A DNA stretch of 64,000 bases, taken from positions 17,373,127 to 17,437,126 of the forward strand of contig NC_088297.1 of assembly GCF_032854445.1 (NCBI RefSeq), read 5' to 3'. Positions within the stretch are counted from its first letter, which is position 1; each line of letters starts with the position of its first letter. Of this stretch, positions 10,730 through 22,500 are shown piece after piece. A program made the translations under genes and the position numbers. The notes below the pieces were generated by a model, which was not told the origin of the DNA, searched no databases, and saw only the letters and a program-made list of their open reading frames with translations. The stretch comes from Liolophura sinensis. Taxonomy: Eukaryota; Mollusca; Polyplacophora; Chitonida; Chitonidae.

Positions 10730-11969
10730 CTGCAACAGACAAGCAAGACATCACACAACTCAAAATAAATTATAACCAGCTAAAAATGTGTTACATACCA
10801 AATCCCATCAGTTCTATTGCCACAAAAACACCTCATACCATCATTTTGAACAGAAATACCACTAACAGAACAACCTACAGGTAAAACTGTATAATTTGAA
10901 AACTGAATTTGTTAAAGTTTATCTCTTTGAATCAAAAGGACAGACACAGCTTAGCACAGGCATGCAATATATACACTGTATGAGAAAGATAAGATAAAAT
11001 CCACAAGTAGAGCTTATGGCAGTGTTACAAAAATAACTTTTTGTTACACCAAAATAATCTCTTAAATGACTGAATTTTAAAGCACAAATGTACATGCATT
11101 TGTTCAGTTTACATTTATGGTTATTATCATCAGGTCACTCCACAAACCATGCTATGAATTTAAGCAATAGGGTTTCAATATTCAATATATAATATTACAT
11201 TTCAATATGAGGTGAGCAAAGTGTCATTATCAGGTGAAAATGTAGTAAGGCTGTAGTCAGAATTTGTCTTCCGGACTTTTTGGCCACACTGATGTGTTAG
11301 GTTTCAAGACTTGGGAGAAGAAATTCATCGTTAGTGATTCATATTAGGTAGGGATATCGCATATGACTATGTTCGTATTAAGTTGTACTTTGTCATCATG
11401 GTTGCTAGCTTGCAGGTGGAATAATATTTATAGTTATTGAGGATTTACAGTAACATTAAATAAGTTAGTGTGGTTTCACAGCTATTAAATGATGTTTACT
11501 TATAAAAGTAGAGGTTGTAGGTTTTTCATATTTTGCATACCCCTACAGTATAAATAGCAGATTAAGTAGCAGTTAAATGTTCTTGCATGTACCTTTTACA
11601 CTGTCTTTAAATGCAGTGTTTCCAATGTTTTGGAAACACAAATCTTAGTTAAATCATGTACTGAGTAGACACCCACAGCTGGGTAATTCAATGCTTTCTG
11701 TAAGGTCATCTCAGGGTCTATAAAAGTCCAGCCCTAATGTGCAGTGAGTAGCGAGATGACAGCGATACATATCACTCAATCTGATTTGGTGTTTGGGTCA
11801 GTTATTTGCCTACCACCTAGCATCCCCTATGTTAGTGATAGCTAACCTGTTGCCTCGCCCCCGGGCAAGGTTACACAAAGGTGTACAGATAAAAGGACAT
11901 GACCTTTAATACAGCTGACACAAATTATCACTCCTGGCAATATGGGAAAATATTGAAGCTTCTACTCAC
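10730..11969 (-). other. Intron between linker exon and first coiled-coil exon
   Basis: A 1.24-kb AT-rich intron. No repeat of the families seen elsewhere, no exon-like segment and no long ORF were found. Confidence 0.75.
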
Positions 11970-12201
11970 GATATCAAGATCCTCGGAGCTCTGGCCAATA
12001 TCATCACTGAGTGAGAGTGGGTTAAGCTGACTTGATGAGCTACCCCCACTGGTGTGTCGGGTTTTCCCCGCTCCGCCTCCATCGATGGCAACATTAAGCC
12101 CCGATGATTCATGCGCTGCTTTCTTTGGCAAGTTTGGGCTTTTTGAAACCTTGGAGGCTTTTAAGCCTTTCAAGGCCAACTTTCCTGGGTCTGATTTTTT
12201 C
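11970..12201 (-). CDS. TMCC: TMCC-family gene, low-complexity linker exon
   Basis: This 232-base exon has a strong acceptor (a T-rich tract ending TTCTTCCTAG) and donor GTGAGT at 11969-11964. One base completes a split codon; then KKSDPGKLALKGLKASK, a Lys/Ser/Pro-rich stretch, GGGAGK and a serine run (SGGSSSS) follow, ending DDIGQSSEDLDI in phase 0. It joins in frame to the next exon. The composition suggests a disordered, basic then acidic region, like the poorly conserved N-terminal part of TMCC proteins. I see no domain. Membership is inferred from frame, splice sites and position 1.2 kb upstream of an unambiguous TMCC exon. Confidence 0.85.
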
Positions 12202-13099
12202 CTAGGAAGAAAAAAAAGGTTGATATCTAAAGATTTGTCTGCCAAAATGCTGTTCACAGAACACAGTTGACATGAAAATATAACATTTACAAGGGGAGAC
12301 AACTACGCTTACTTTTAACAATGACCAAGTTGCTTCCCTTGATATTAAGTTGGCATACAATAGATCCCACATTATAATCTTTCCCACAAGTGTACAATGT
12401 CTGACTTACTCTCAGACCAAGTACATCAGCATGGTTTTAGATTATTCTAGATGAAAGATATAAAAATGGAACATTTTATACAGATGTGGTACTATCAGTT
12501 AGGCTGTTTCTGAGTTTTTCTTAAAACAAGGAACATCTACGTCTATGCACTCACACATAAACAAGAAATCTTTTACAGTTACTATAGTTGTACTCTGTGT
12601 CAGACTTGATTTTTAAATGATCTTTTTGGTTTGATTAAGGATTCCGAGCCATTAATGCTACAAAATCATTTAAACTACATGGACATGCAATTCAAACTAA
12701 ACTAATATTGTACTTATAATATTAGTATGCAATAACTGGATGAATTTTTAGAGAATTTATTTTAAATAGCAAAAAACAACCTATCACATTTTTCTCTTAG
12801 TAAGTACGATATCTAATCTTTATTCATGTATAAATTAGGAATACAGTTATAACTAATTCCACAACTTATTATAATTAAACATTGTATTCTATTTGTTACA
12901 AGTGCTTCCTACAAATACTGTGCAATCTACTGGATACCAAAACCAGAACTATTTCATTTGTTTCAGCTATTGGCTTGGTGTTAAAACCATGACCATCTGT
13001 AAAAAAATTTTCCTCAAATGACTGCAGTCGAGTTTAAGAGTGGATGAAACCAAGAGCTCATAGATATATGTAACCACCATTCTTCAAGCCTCCGGAATC

Positions 13100-13336
13100 G
13101 TATGCCGTACTCAAGAATATTTCGCTTATACGACGGCGACCAGCATCATGGAGGGAGGAAACCGGGCAGAGCCTGGAGGAAACCCATGACCATCCACAGG
13201 GTGCTGACAGACCTTCCCAACATACGGCCGGAGAGGAAGCCAGCATAAGCTGGACTTGAACTCACAGCGACCGCTTTGGTGAGCGGCTTCTGGGTCATTA
13301 CGTTGCGCTGGCGCACTAACCAACTGAGGTCTCCCC
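13100..13336 (-). mobile_element. SINE family A lacking its 3' tail
   Basis: Head, body and central block are intact, but the TTTA tail and the ACACCAATC motif are absent on the left side. The copy begins abruptly at TATGCCGTACTCAAG. No clear target duplication. Loss of the 3' end is unusual for this element. Confidence 0.85.
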
Positions 13337-13476
13337 TAAACCCATTTGTATGCTACATAGTACTTTAATGGTGACAATTACAAAGTGCAGTTATTTGTTC
13401 ATGAACCTGAAGTATCAAGAAAAAATGTTTACAACTGAAAAAAAAAAATCATTATCACTGCTCAAAAGACTGTCTG

Positions 13477-13705
13477 GGTGGCCTTCGTGGCTGAGGGGGT
13501 TAGCACGCCAGCAGTGTGCAATAACCCAGGAGCCTACAGCCAGTGCACTCATTATGAGTTCTAGTCCAGCTCATCATCTCTGGATGTACGTGGGCAGGTC
13601 AGTCGGCAACCCGTGGAAGGTAGCCCAGTTTCATCCCACCACAATGCTGGCCGCCATTGTATAAGTGAAATATTCTTAAGTTATCAAATAAATAAATAAA
13701 TTAAT
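13477..13705 (+). mobile_element. SINE family A, full length, plus orientation
   Basis: It runs from GGTGGCCTTCGTGGCTGAGG through a body with GAGTTCTAGTCCAGCTCATC to a TAAATAAATAAATTAAT tail. A perfect 13-base duplication AAAAGACTGTCTG flanks it (13464-13476 and 13706-13718). The body is somewhat diverged. Confidence 0.92.
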
Positions 13706-13854
13706 AAAAGACTGTCTGAAATCCTTTTATATCACATCGTGTCAGAATTGTTTCATCATAACACACAGATTATCACTAATACTGAAGTGTTACCCACACA
13801 CACTGTGCAACTAAATCTATCAAAACCAATTACACAGTATGTTTAAATTCATTT

Positions 13855-14025
13855 AATTTAATTGGTATTTTTTTTACACTGCCGTATTCAAGAATAGCGG
13901 TTAGACTTGCACGTGAAGGAAACCATCACACCTTTCTTACCAGGTACATGCACCTGACACCTTCTGGCTTTGAACCCACAACCTCAGTGGTCAAGAGCTA
14001 GAGCTCTGAACTCAAGCAGTCCAGA
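13855..14025 (-). mobile_element. Degenerate tRNA-derived SINE
   Basis: The tail-side motif TTGGTATTTTTTTTACACTG and a tRNA-like part (minus strand GGGTTCAAAGCC B box) are recognisable. The middle is strongly diverged. Confidence 0.5.
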
Positions 14026-15396
14026 CCATTTGGTCAAAGAGGGTTCTCATCCCTCATCGGTACTAGTAATTAGTACAAAGCTGTAAAATGTTAGTAATAG
14101 AAATCCCATGCTCAGCTTTTCACATAAAGCCAGCCTCTGCAGCAAATGATACCGCACACATGTGGACATTTATATTATATGCACATGTAGCGTTAAGACA
14201 ATAATACTGCTACGACGACAACAAGAAATATGGCACAAAAAGCATTTCATAGCTCAAGGTGTAAATGAAGCCAAGGGAGGTAGCTGAGTGAGGGTGTGCA
14301 GTTAAGCGCATGAAGATCAAGAAATTCGAGCAACACATTATGTAGCTTAAAGTTTGAATATGTATCGTGGTGTAACATCATGCAAAAATAAATCATATTT
14401 ACACTAAATCACTAACTTACATCTGTAACAGTCACACTGCCTGTCATCAAAAATATATAGTCACGTCACGTTTATGTAATTATATTTTACTACATGTAAA
14501 TGTAGGCAATAGTGCGTGTGTGTGAGCCATATGGCCTGTTATATATTAAAAGATATGTATATTCCATCATAGTCATATCATATTTTACCATAGACGGCCT
14601 GTTTATATGTATACAAAGATGTACATATGTAAATAGACGATTTTTATGTCATACATGTAACTTAACACACTACAATATAACTCGGAATATAGATAGAACA
14701 ACAATCAATAAAAGTGAATGAAGATGACAAAAGTGCAAATGTGATAACTGGTAAATTCCTAAGTGCTAATTCATCAGCTGTATCTCGCACGTAACTGCTG
14801 CTAGCTTACATGCAACTGTCATCAAGGACCAGTTGACTAGGCTCTATTTCAACTTTTACAGTAAGAGCAGAATCATACAATATTTTTCTTACTTTCACCT
14901 GGAACATATTTCACCACACCTAAGACATCTACTTGTATCAAATTCAAAACATGTACTCCAGACTAAAACACTTAGGTTGAAATTTCTGTGGAAGGGATGG
15001 GGATTTTCAGGTAGAGCAGAGAATTTCTGAATAAGGTATCTGAGGTTTGTTGAGTTTTCACACTTTTAATGGGGACGTTGTGGTGTTGGGGGAGGGGTGT
15101 GGAGGGGAAGGGGGTGTGGTGGTGTATTTTTGGGAGGTGAGCAAGGAACGAGTCTTCTTGAGCAGGAAATGGGCCTTTCTCAGTAGGGGATGGTATCAAG
15201 GGTATGGAGATTGAGATTCGGGGTGTCTGACAATACATGTACCCCACTTTACACAGAGCCTGTAACGACCATTGGTGATCGAGTACACACACACAGCCTG
15301 AAGGAGAAATCAGCATCGGGAAATTGAGACAACAGATTGTGCGTTGAACAATGACAATTACTAACAATTCAGCAGTCTGATGCATAGATTAAACTA

Positions 15397-16210
15397 CAGT
15401 CAAACCTGTACCTACGGCCACCTGTAATCAGCGTCCATCTGCCGTAAGCGGCCACTCCCTGCTGCGAACAAGCAATTTTCCATGTCAAACGACCTGTAAT
15501 ATGCGGGCACCTGTCCAACGTGTCCAGCGGCCAATATATTTTGCCACCAAATTCTATATCAGCCTGTCCTGAGCGGCCGAGACTTTCAACAGTAATGATG
15601 ATTGCAGCATCGGACATTCAAAAATTTCAATTTGCAGGCAGATGGTATTGTGTTTCATTTTGCGTGGCCAAAATATTGCCTGTACCGGACACATGGAGAA
15701 ACTGATCTTCCTTCACGCGTACATGTTGTTGTTGTTGTTTCACCGGTAATGCCGAATATGATTGAACATCTCAGCAGTCTGCCATTTACTGTCCAAAACT
15801 TAGCTAGAATAGTCATTTATACCTACGTAGGCCAAACTAGCACATGGCTTTCTAGGGCTTGACAATGATGGGAAGAAAGTTCTCCTGTCATGCATGCCCT
15901 CACCTGAAACTCTTTCTGTAATCGCCTGTTAAATGCGTGAAGTCCATAGGTCTACCCCACAAAACTTGAAATTATTGAGTTTTTTTTTTACTACAGTAGT
16001 TATATTTCTATGAAATTTATGTAACAGAACAGATTTGTGCTGTAACAATTATGTATAAGATTATTATGTAGGCCTACATGTGTACATTTCCTGAAACTTA
16101 ATTCAGTTGTGACTTGGCTTGGTTTTCACAACCTGTCTTATGTGGCCAACTGTGATATGCAGCCACTTTTTATGCGTCCCTTCACTGGCCGCATACAACA
16201 GGTTTGACTG
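15397..16210 (+). mobile_element. Tigger/pogo-like MITE, copy 1
   Basis: The ends are inverted repeats: CAGTCAAACCTGT at the left and ACAGGTTTGACTG at the right. The element is flanked by TA on both sides (15395-15396, 16211-16212). CAGT termini with a TA target duplication are typical of the pogo/Tigger branch of Tc1/mariner. Sub-terminal sequence is rich in GCGGCCA-type motifs. No transposase frame is seen, so it is non-autonomous. A second, inverted copy lies at 54369-55264. Confidence 0.85.
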
Positions 16211-16658
16211 TACTTATGTATATGTGTATACATGTCAACACAGGCTAAAGATTGAAAACCAGAAGGCACTAGGTGAGCTCAAATCTCAGTCAAAGGCAAA
16301 TGTACAAATTCCGCCAGACAATTTCTATCCCTGTAGAATTCATGTACAATGTCTGTGTCAGAGGTGAAGAATCGTGTAAAAATTCCTAAAGCTGGATAAC
16401 CATCAAAACTGGGTCAAGGCTATAAAATTGTGCACGCGCACCAAATTCCATCCAAACATCATTACAACTTTTTTCTGTAACACTGCTGGCATATTGACAG
16501 ACAGGCAGACACCAATACAAGCTATGTTCATTTGGACATAGTCAGTCAGTTTTGGCTAGAACAACAGTTTTATATCTCAATGAGCCAGATTACAATGGCC
16601 TTTCTCAAAGGCTAATACTTTAAGTGCAACATTGGACTTCTCTTCCATCTGAGAAGTG

Positions 16659-16976
16659 TTGAGGACACCAGACAAAGTGATGAGGACACCAGACAAAGTG
16701 ATGAGGACACCTGCCAAAGTGTTGAGGACATCAGACAAAATGCTGAGGACATCAGACAAAGTGCTGAAGACATCTGCCAAAATGCTGAGGACACTAGACA
16801 AAGTGTTAAGGGCATCTGACAAAGTCCTGAGGGCGTCTGACAAAGTGGCAAAATGTTGAGGACATCACACAAAGTGTTGAGTAGAGGAGGCAAAGGGCTG
16901 AGGGCATCTGACAAAGTACTGAGGACGTCTGACAAAGTGCTGACGACGTGAGACAAAGTGCTGAGGACATCAGACA
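16659..16976 (+). repeat. 21-bp minisatellite
   Basis: About 15 units of TGAGGACATCAGACAAAGTG plus one base, with moderate divergence and one short insertion near 16850. Because 21 is a multiple of three, all frames give seven-residue repeats, which explains the overlapping spurious ORFs here. Confidence 0.93.
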
Positions 16977-17479
16977 ATTAGTGCCAAGGAACTCTGAGAA
17001 AGTGCCAGGGGACTGTAACATTGTATATATCCTCAAACTGGTATGCCCGCCCACAGAGCCCAGGAGAAATCCACCACCATACACATGTTCCCATAAAAAG
17101 CTACTTATCACACTCCTTTGACTTAGACATACAACTAAGCTAAACCCAGTGGTCTTCACCAGTGTCTTGTACAACATGTAAGTGCCCGAATATGGCATTA
17201 TAATTTGTTGTTGTTGTTTAGCAGATAAACATTACGGCACTGTGAGAAAAGATGAGCACAAAGAAAGTCTGAAAATACAATATATGAAAACGAATATTTT
17301 ACTGTGCAGGAAAAATTTTGATTAATAAAAATCTACATTACTAAAGTGAAATGGAGATGTGATACATGTGAGAGTGAACCTTGAGAAATACCAAATACCA
17401 TGAATAACACCATGAAATCTAAAAATATCCGAAAAAAAAAAAAAATGCACATAAATATCCAGAGTGTCTTCTGGGGATT

Positions 17480-18590
17480 GTCGACATCTTAGTGCCTCAT
17501 CGGGCAATTCAGGATTGTCACCACCTTAGTGCCTCATGGGGCAATTCAGGATTGTCACCACCTTAGTGCCTCATGGGGCAATTCAGGACTGTCACCACCT
17601 TAGTGCCTCATCGGGCAATCCAGGATTGTCAACACCTTAGTGACTCATGGTGCAATCCAAGACTGTCAAACACCTTAGTGACTCATGGTGCAATCCAGTA
17701 TTTTGAACACCTTAGTGACACATGGGGAAATCCAGGACTTTCAACACCTTCAGTGACTCATGGGGCAATAATCCAGAATTGCCAACACCTTCAGCGACCC
17801 ATGGGGTAATTCAGGATTGTCAACGCATTCAGTGACTCATGGGGCAATTCAGGATTGTCATCACCTTAGTGACCCACGAGGCAATCCAGGATTGCCCACA
17901 CCTTTGTGACTCATGGGGCAATGTAGGACCGTCAACACCTTAGTGACCCACGGGGCAATCCAGGATTGCCCACACCTTTGTGACTCATGGGGCAATGTAG
18001 GACTGTCAACACCTTAGTGACCCACGAGGCAATCCAGGACTGCCCACACCTTTGTGACTCATGGGGCAATGTAGGACCGTCAAAAAACACCTTAGTGACC
18101 CACGAGGCAATCCAGGATTGCCCACACCTTTGTGACTCATGGGGCAATGTAGGACTGTCAACACCTTAGTGACCCACGGGGCAATCCAGGATTGCCCACA
18201 CCTTTGTGACTCATGGGGCAAGACAGTCAACACCTTAGTGACCCACGAGGCAATCGAGGATTGCCCACACATTTATGACTCATGGGGCAACGTAGAACCG
18301 TCAACACCTTAGTGACCCACGGGGCAATCCAGGATTGCCCACACTTTTGTGACTCATGGGGCAATGTAGGACCGTCAACACCTTAGTGACCCACGGGGCA
18401 ATACAGAATTGTCAGTACCTCCAGTGACTTATGGGGCAATCCAGAATTGTCAACACTTTCAGTGAGCCATGGGGCAATCCAGAATTGTCAACACTTTCAG
18501 TGACTCATAGGACTATCCAGGATTGTCAACACATTTAGTGACTCGTGGGACCATCTAGGACTGCCAACATATTCAGTGACCCATGATACA
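17480..18590 (+). repeat. 37-bp minisatellite with a 74-bp higher-order unit
   Basis: About 30 units of roughly 37 bases, with GTGACTCATGGGGCAATCCA as the core. In the middle (about 17860-18400) units alternate between a GTGACCCACG type and a GTGACTCATG type, forming a 74-bp dimer repeated about seven times. Outer units are more diverged. ORFs on both strands here are repeat artefacts. Confidence 0.93.
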
Positions 18591-19276
18591 ACCTAACTCT
18601 TAATAAATATAACCAGAAGAGTAAAATGCATACAAAATTTGCCTTTTTTTCTCATGTATAAAACAGAGAAATCAGAGCTGTTCAATGCAGTAAAAATAAA
18701 TAATGGTTGCAGTGTTCAGAAAATGATAGCATCTGCTAAAGAGAAAGTATTACTCAGCCGCCAAGATATCCATGTACCCCTAAAAAGTGAACTACAATAC
18801 CACCAAAGATGTCAACCTGTGAATATGTTTATTAAAAACATGCTGAACCCAAACATCTAATACAGGACATCATTACCTCCTCTCAGCCACATCATCACAA
18901 TTAACTTATTTTGCAGTATCTGCAGCTCAGACTGCTTCAAAGGGCAGTGATAAAAGTAATAGAGGTTTGATCTTCAAGGTATGTGACAACAACGTTGGTG
19001 TACAACAATGTAACAAAAATACAGATAAATTAGTAAAATACCAGTCTAATTATTAAGTGAAAAGCCAAACTGCATTTTAACATGAATAATCACCTCTTAT
19101 AGAATTTACAATAAACAATTACATGTACCTAAGCCGGGGACACAAGGTTAGGACAAAAAGCGTGCGTTACTGGGGTAACCTGATCCCACGGCAACACAGT
19201 AGGAAAACACGGAAATATGGCACGAGAAAGGGGAAAAAAATGGCAATATAAGGTCGGAGAAATTCCAGTGCCTTAC

Positions 19277-19306
19277 CTGCCGGGAAACAATGGTTTCAAT
19301 GATCCA
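19277..19306 (-). CDS. Candidate 30-base cassette microexon
   Basis: Thirty bases on the minus strand are flanked by an acceptor (ATTTCATAATCTCAG) and a strong donor (CAG|GTAAGG). If included between exons 28940-28790 and 12201-11970 it keeps the frame and inserts ten residues (IGSLKPLFPG) before RKKSDPG. The length is a multiple of three and the surrounding 180 bases look less degenerate than nearby intron. This is an inference from splice signals alone; no protein homology supports it. Confidence 0.28.
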
Positions 19307-20580
19307 CTGAGATTATGAAATGATGTGAAAAGTACATAATCAATTAAAAAAAAAAACTACACAAATAAACGTACACAAAAAAACTGACTGGTGAATTAAG
19401 ACCGCGGAACAGTAATGGATTATATAATTATCGTGTGGTTCATAAGCTAGCCACTAATCTAATTAATGATAACGACATGGCTACGAATCATTAAAAATAA
19501 GCGAATTAATGAGTTTATTCAGAAAATGATAATAAAAGTACACTGACTACTAAAACTTGCACACTGCTGTTATATTATACATGTATGTGTAAATTATGGG
19601 AACATTCAACGTCAGGAAATACTTTGCAGAGAAACTATAAATACCAAAAAGTGATTTTGTTTACAAGTCAATACAGCTATATATATTTACATGTAAATAG
19701 CAGTGATTACTACATCAACACCTAAACATTTAAAACTACCACGGATAAAATCTGATCAAAAAGATTAACTAGAACAGTGATAAATCCTCTAAAGATTTAG
19801 AATAGGGAAAACTAAGAATTCAAATGCATGCAACATGTCAAATGGACAATAGGCTGACATTTTGGTCTAAATTTACTTGACAGACCTCTTGTAAAAAGAA
19901 GAGTGAAACAGAACATGTACATGTTAAAATGTGAAAAATGTTTATCAGACATTCTTTTGAGGCTAAGGTTTATAAGAAATGTTTTAACAAAGTTGTACAA
20001 CGAGGTGTACATATATATACAGAGTAAATCTAAAGAAACGTTTTCTGATTTTGCACACTAACGTGAAACAAATTTATGAGCTACATATACTGTGTTATAA
20101 AATTAGCAGTTACTATGCCAGTCACATTTAAATGACATCGTGACGTTTTTGCATGACAGTGCTGTGGTCATGTTGTTGAGCTCATGATAACAAAAAAAAA
20201 CGAAAAACAAAAAAAAAAAAAACAAAAAAAAAAAACAAGGGGAAATAACTCTTTCAAAAGTGATGAAGATAATCTACTGAATGATTAAACAACAGAAATG
20301 TTAAATAGTCAGAAAAGTCCCTTAGAACCTGACACCCGTGAGATAATTTGTAGAATAGGATGCTGTGTGGTGCAATTTGATTACACTACAGTTAGTTAAG
20401 TAGGCACAGGGCGATGCTGCTTCATGATGGGTAACAAGATTCGCTTCCCTTTAAATAGGGCTGATGTGTAATTAGAATAGCTTGTTATCATTACAACATC
20501 AGTTATTAATATAGTCAAATTATCATTAAAATCCTGGGCTATATACATGTCAAACAATTTTGAGAATTTCTCCTGGTTTG

Positions 20581-20690
20581 CTACATGTAGCTCAGTTGCT
20601 TAGAGCGGTTGGACTGGATACCCTAAGTCATGAGTTCAATTCTCACAAGAGCCAGTATTTTCACTGGTCTCAATATAATTATTAGGCTGT
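20581..20690 (+). mobile_element. tRNA-like SINE head
   Basis: TAGCTCAGTTGCTTAGAGCG (A box) and GAGTTCAATTC (B box) are spaced as in a tRNA gene and followed by a short unrelated body. The acceptor-stem pairing is poor, so it is a SINE or pseudogene rather than a functional tRNA. Confidence 0.55.
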
Positions 20691-22334
20691 CGGAAATTCG
20701 GTATAGATTGATGTATTCTAATAAAATTCTAACATTTATGGGAAGAGTGGGCGAAATGTGAAAATGTAGAGCTACATGTTTTCAAATGATCACAAAAAAG
20801 TTAATGACGCGTAGAAAAGAAAACCAATAGTGCAAGCTTGAGAACATCTAGCTGTTCTCTCACAAAATATGTGTGTGACTACAAAACAACAAGGAAGAAA
20901 ACAGATAATAATAACAGTAATATAGCAAAAAATGATAAATAAACACAACATATAGAATCTGTGAGTAAGCCTAAGGGCATTTGTCTGATTCAGACTGCAA
21001 TCATCATTAAAACGAAAGATGCACATGTTTATGAAGAATGTTATCCTAAAAGTCTGATGACATTGTGGAAATGTGACAAAATGTGTGAAAATGTGCACTT
21101 GTACAGATGGCATGGGAATTAGGAAAGAGCTTCTGACAAAGGTGATACAGCTTTATAAACAGCTATTTGCATACAAGAAGAGACAATCCCTGGAGTAGCT
21201 TTAGCCAAAATCAGAGTTTGAACAGTCTTTAAAACTAGAGGTACGCTCAGCAAGTATTGATTGGTCAATGATAAATTGATCAGCCTTCAGAATGCAATGT
21301 TATCATAAAATGTCAGGCAAATCTGTAAAAACTGCTTAATTTGAAATAATGCATAATAACAGGTTTGTCACATTATATGAAATGTATTTTCAGGTGCAGT
21401 CTTCAATCTTGTCTCAGAATCTCAGAAAACCAAATGAAATCAAATCTGAGTTATTTTGCTATCGCCCACCTACACCACTTTACCACTTTAAAATATTTTC
21501 CCCTCATCCTAAAGCCTATTTTTTGTACTTATAAAGATATACAATAAATAAGAACTGATCTAAACATAAATTTGATGGCTTTTATCCTGAATTAGAAATA
21601 TTTCAGCCAGGTAAAAATAATGAACACCAAATTTCGTCAAATCCAGTTTCAGTCTCTTCAGAGGGCACTACATGTGGATTCGCTAAATTGGGATCAAGCC
21701 ATCTTCTGGAAGTTACGAAAATTTAGGGTTCATATAAAATAAAGTACCAAATAAATAGCTTGCAGAGGTGACAAGTGGGCCATTTAAAGCCATGAAGAAT
21801 TAAAATATTAATAATGGTGGATAGAAAAGAAGCAGTTTACACTACGACGCGACGATGAACAGCAGTGAACACAGGAATGTGACAGAGAAACAAAAAATAC
21901 ACGTAGCACAGGTCGACAGCAAATCCTTCCCCTAGAGTTATCTCACCTCACTATCCAAAGCATTTCTCAACAGTTCTTCACAAAGCCTCATTAAAAAGTT
22001 CATAAAAATTCAAGTTCAATTTTTATATTTTTGAGCGCTTTAGGAGATTTGAAGAACTGTTTCAAGTTTCAAACAATTTAGGAAAAAAAACCCTTCAGAT
22101 AGCAAAGAAGAGATGGGGAATAGCTACTAGCCAGCCTTGTACATGTATGTGCAAGAGAACAAATAATATGGATGAATAGATCCTGGTCCACCTCTGTGTT
22201 CAAATCTGGTTTTTGAACATTACCCACCTGATTGGCAGACTCGAACGTCTAATCATTCCTCGGTTCATTACAAACTAGGGTTCAGCCTGGACAAAAAGAC
22301 AGCATACACGGACATGTATATGACTGATCGATCC

Positions 22335-22500
22335 ATTGATTGATTGTTCTTTTTCCTGCTATACACAAAAATTTTCCACTTATATGATGGTGGTCAGTTT
22401 ACATGGGAAAAGAAATTGCAGCGCTTGGGGTAATTAAACCACCAACCTCTGGCAAGTCACTGACAAACTTTCCCACATGAGTGGTGTGACCTAAATGCTG
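22335..22500 (-). mobile_element. Degenerate SINE family A
   Basis: TTTTCCACTTATATGATGGT and a diverged AAACCACCAACC..GGCAAGTCACTGAC core follow the order of the family A central block. The tail and head are lost. Confidence 0.6.

Noticed and set aside
14972-15385. 137-codon minus-strand ORF rich in Pro/His.
   Set aside because: The signal comes from a G-rich tract (15060-15130) on the plus strand and it stops next to the MITE end.
16577-18272. Several overlapping ORFs with heptad or repeated peptides.
   Set aside because: They are translations of the 21-bp and 37-bp tandem arrays on both strands.
20581-20655. Possible functional tRNA gene.
   Set aside because: A and B boxes are present but the stems pair poorly and similar heads belong to SINEs throughout the window.
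21947-22003. Minus-strand frame MNFLMRLCEELLRNALDSE ending at a GTGAGA donor.
   Set aside because: Its phase does not fit the downstream exons, start context is poor, and 19 open codons can arise by chance.
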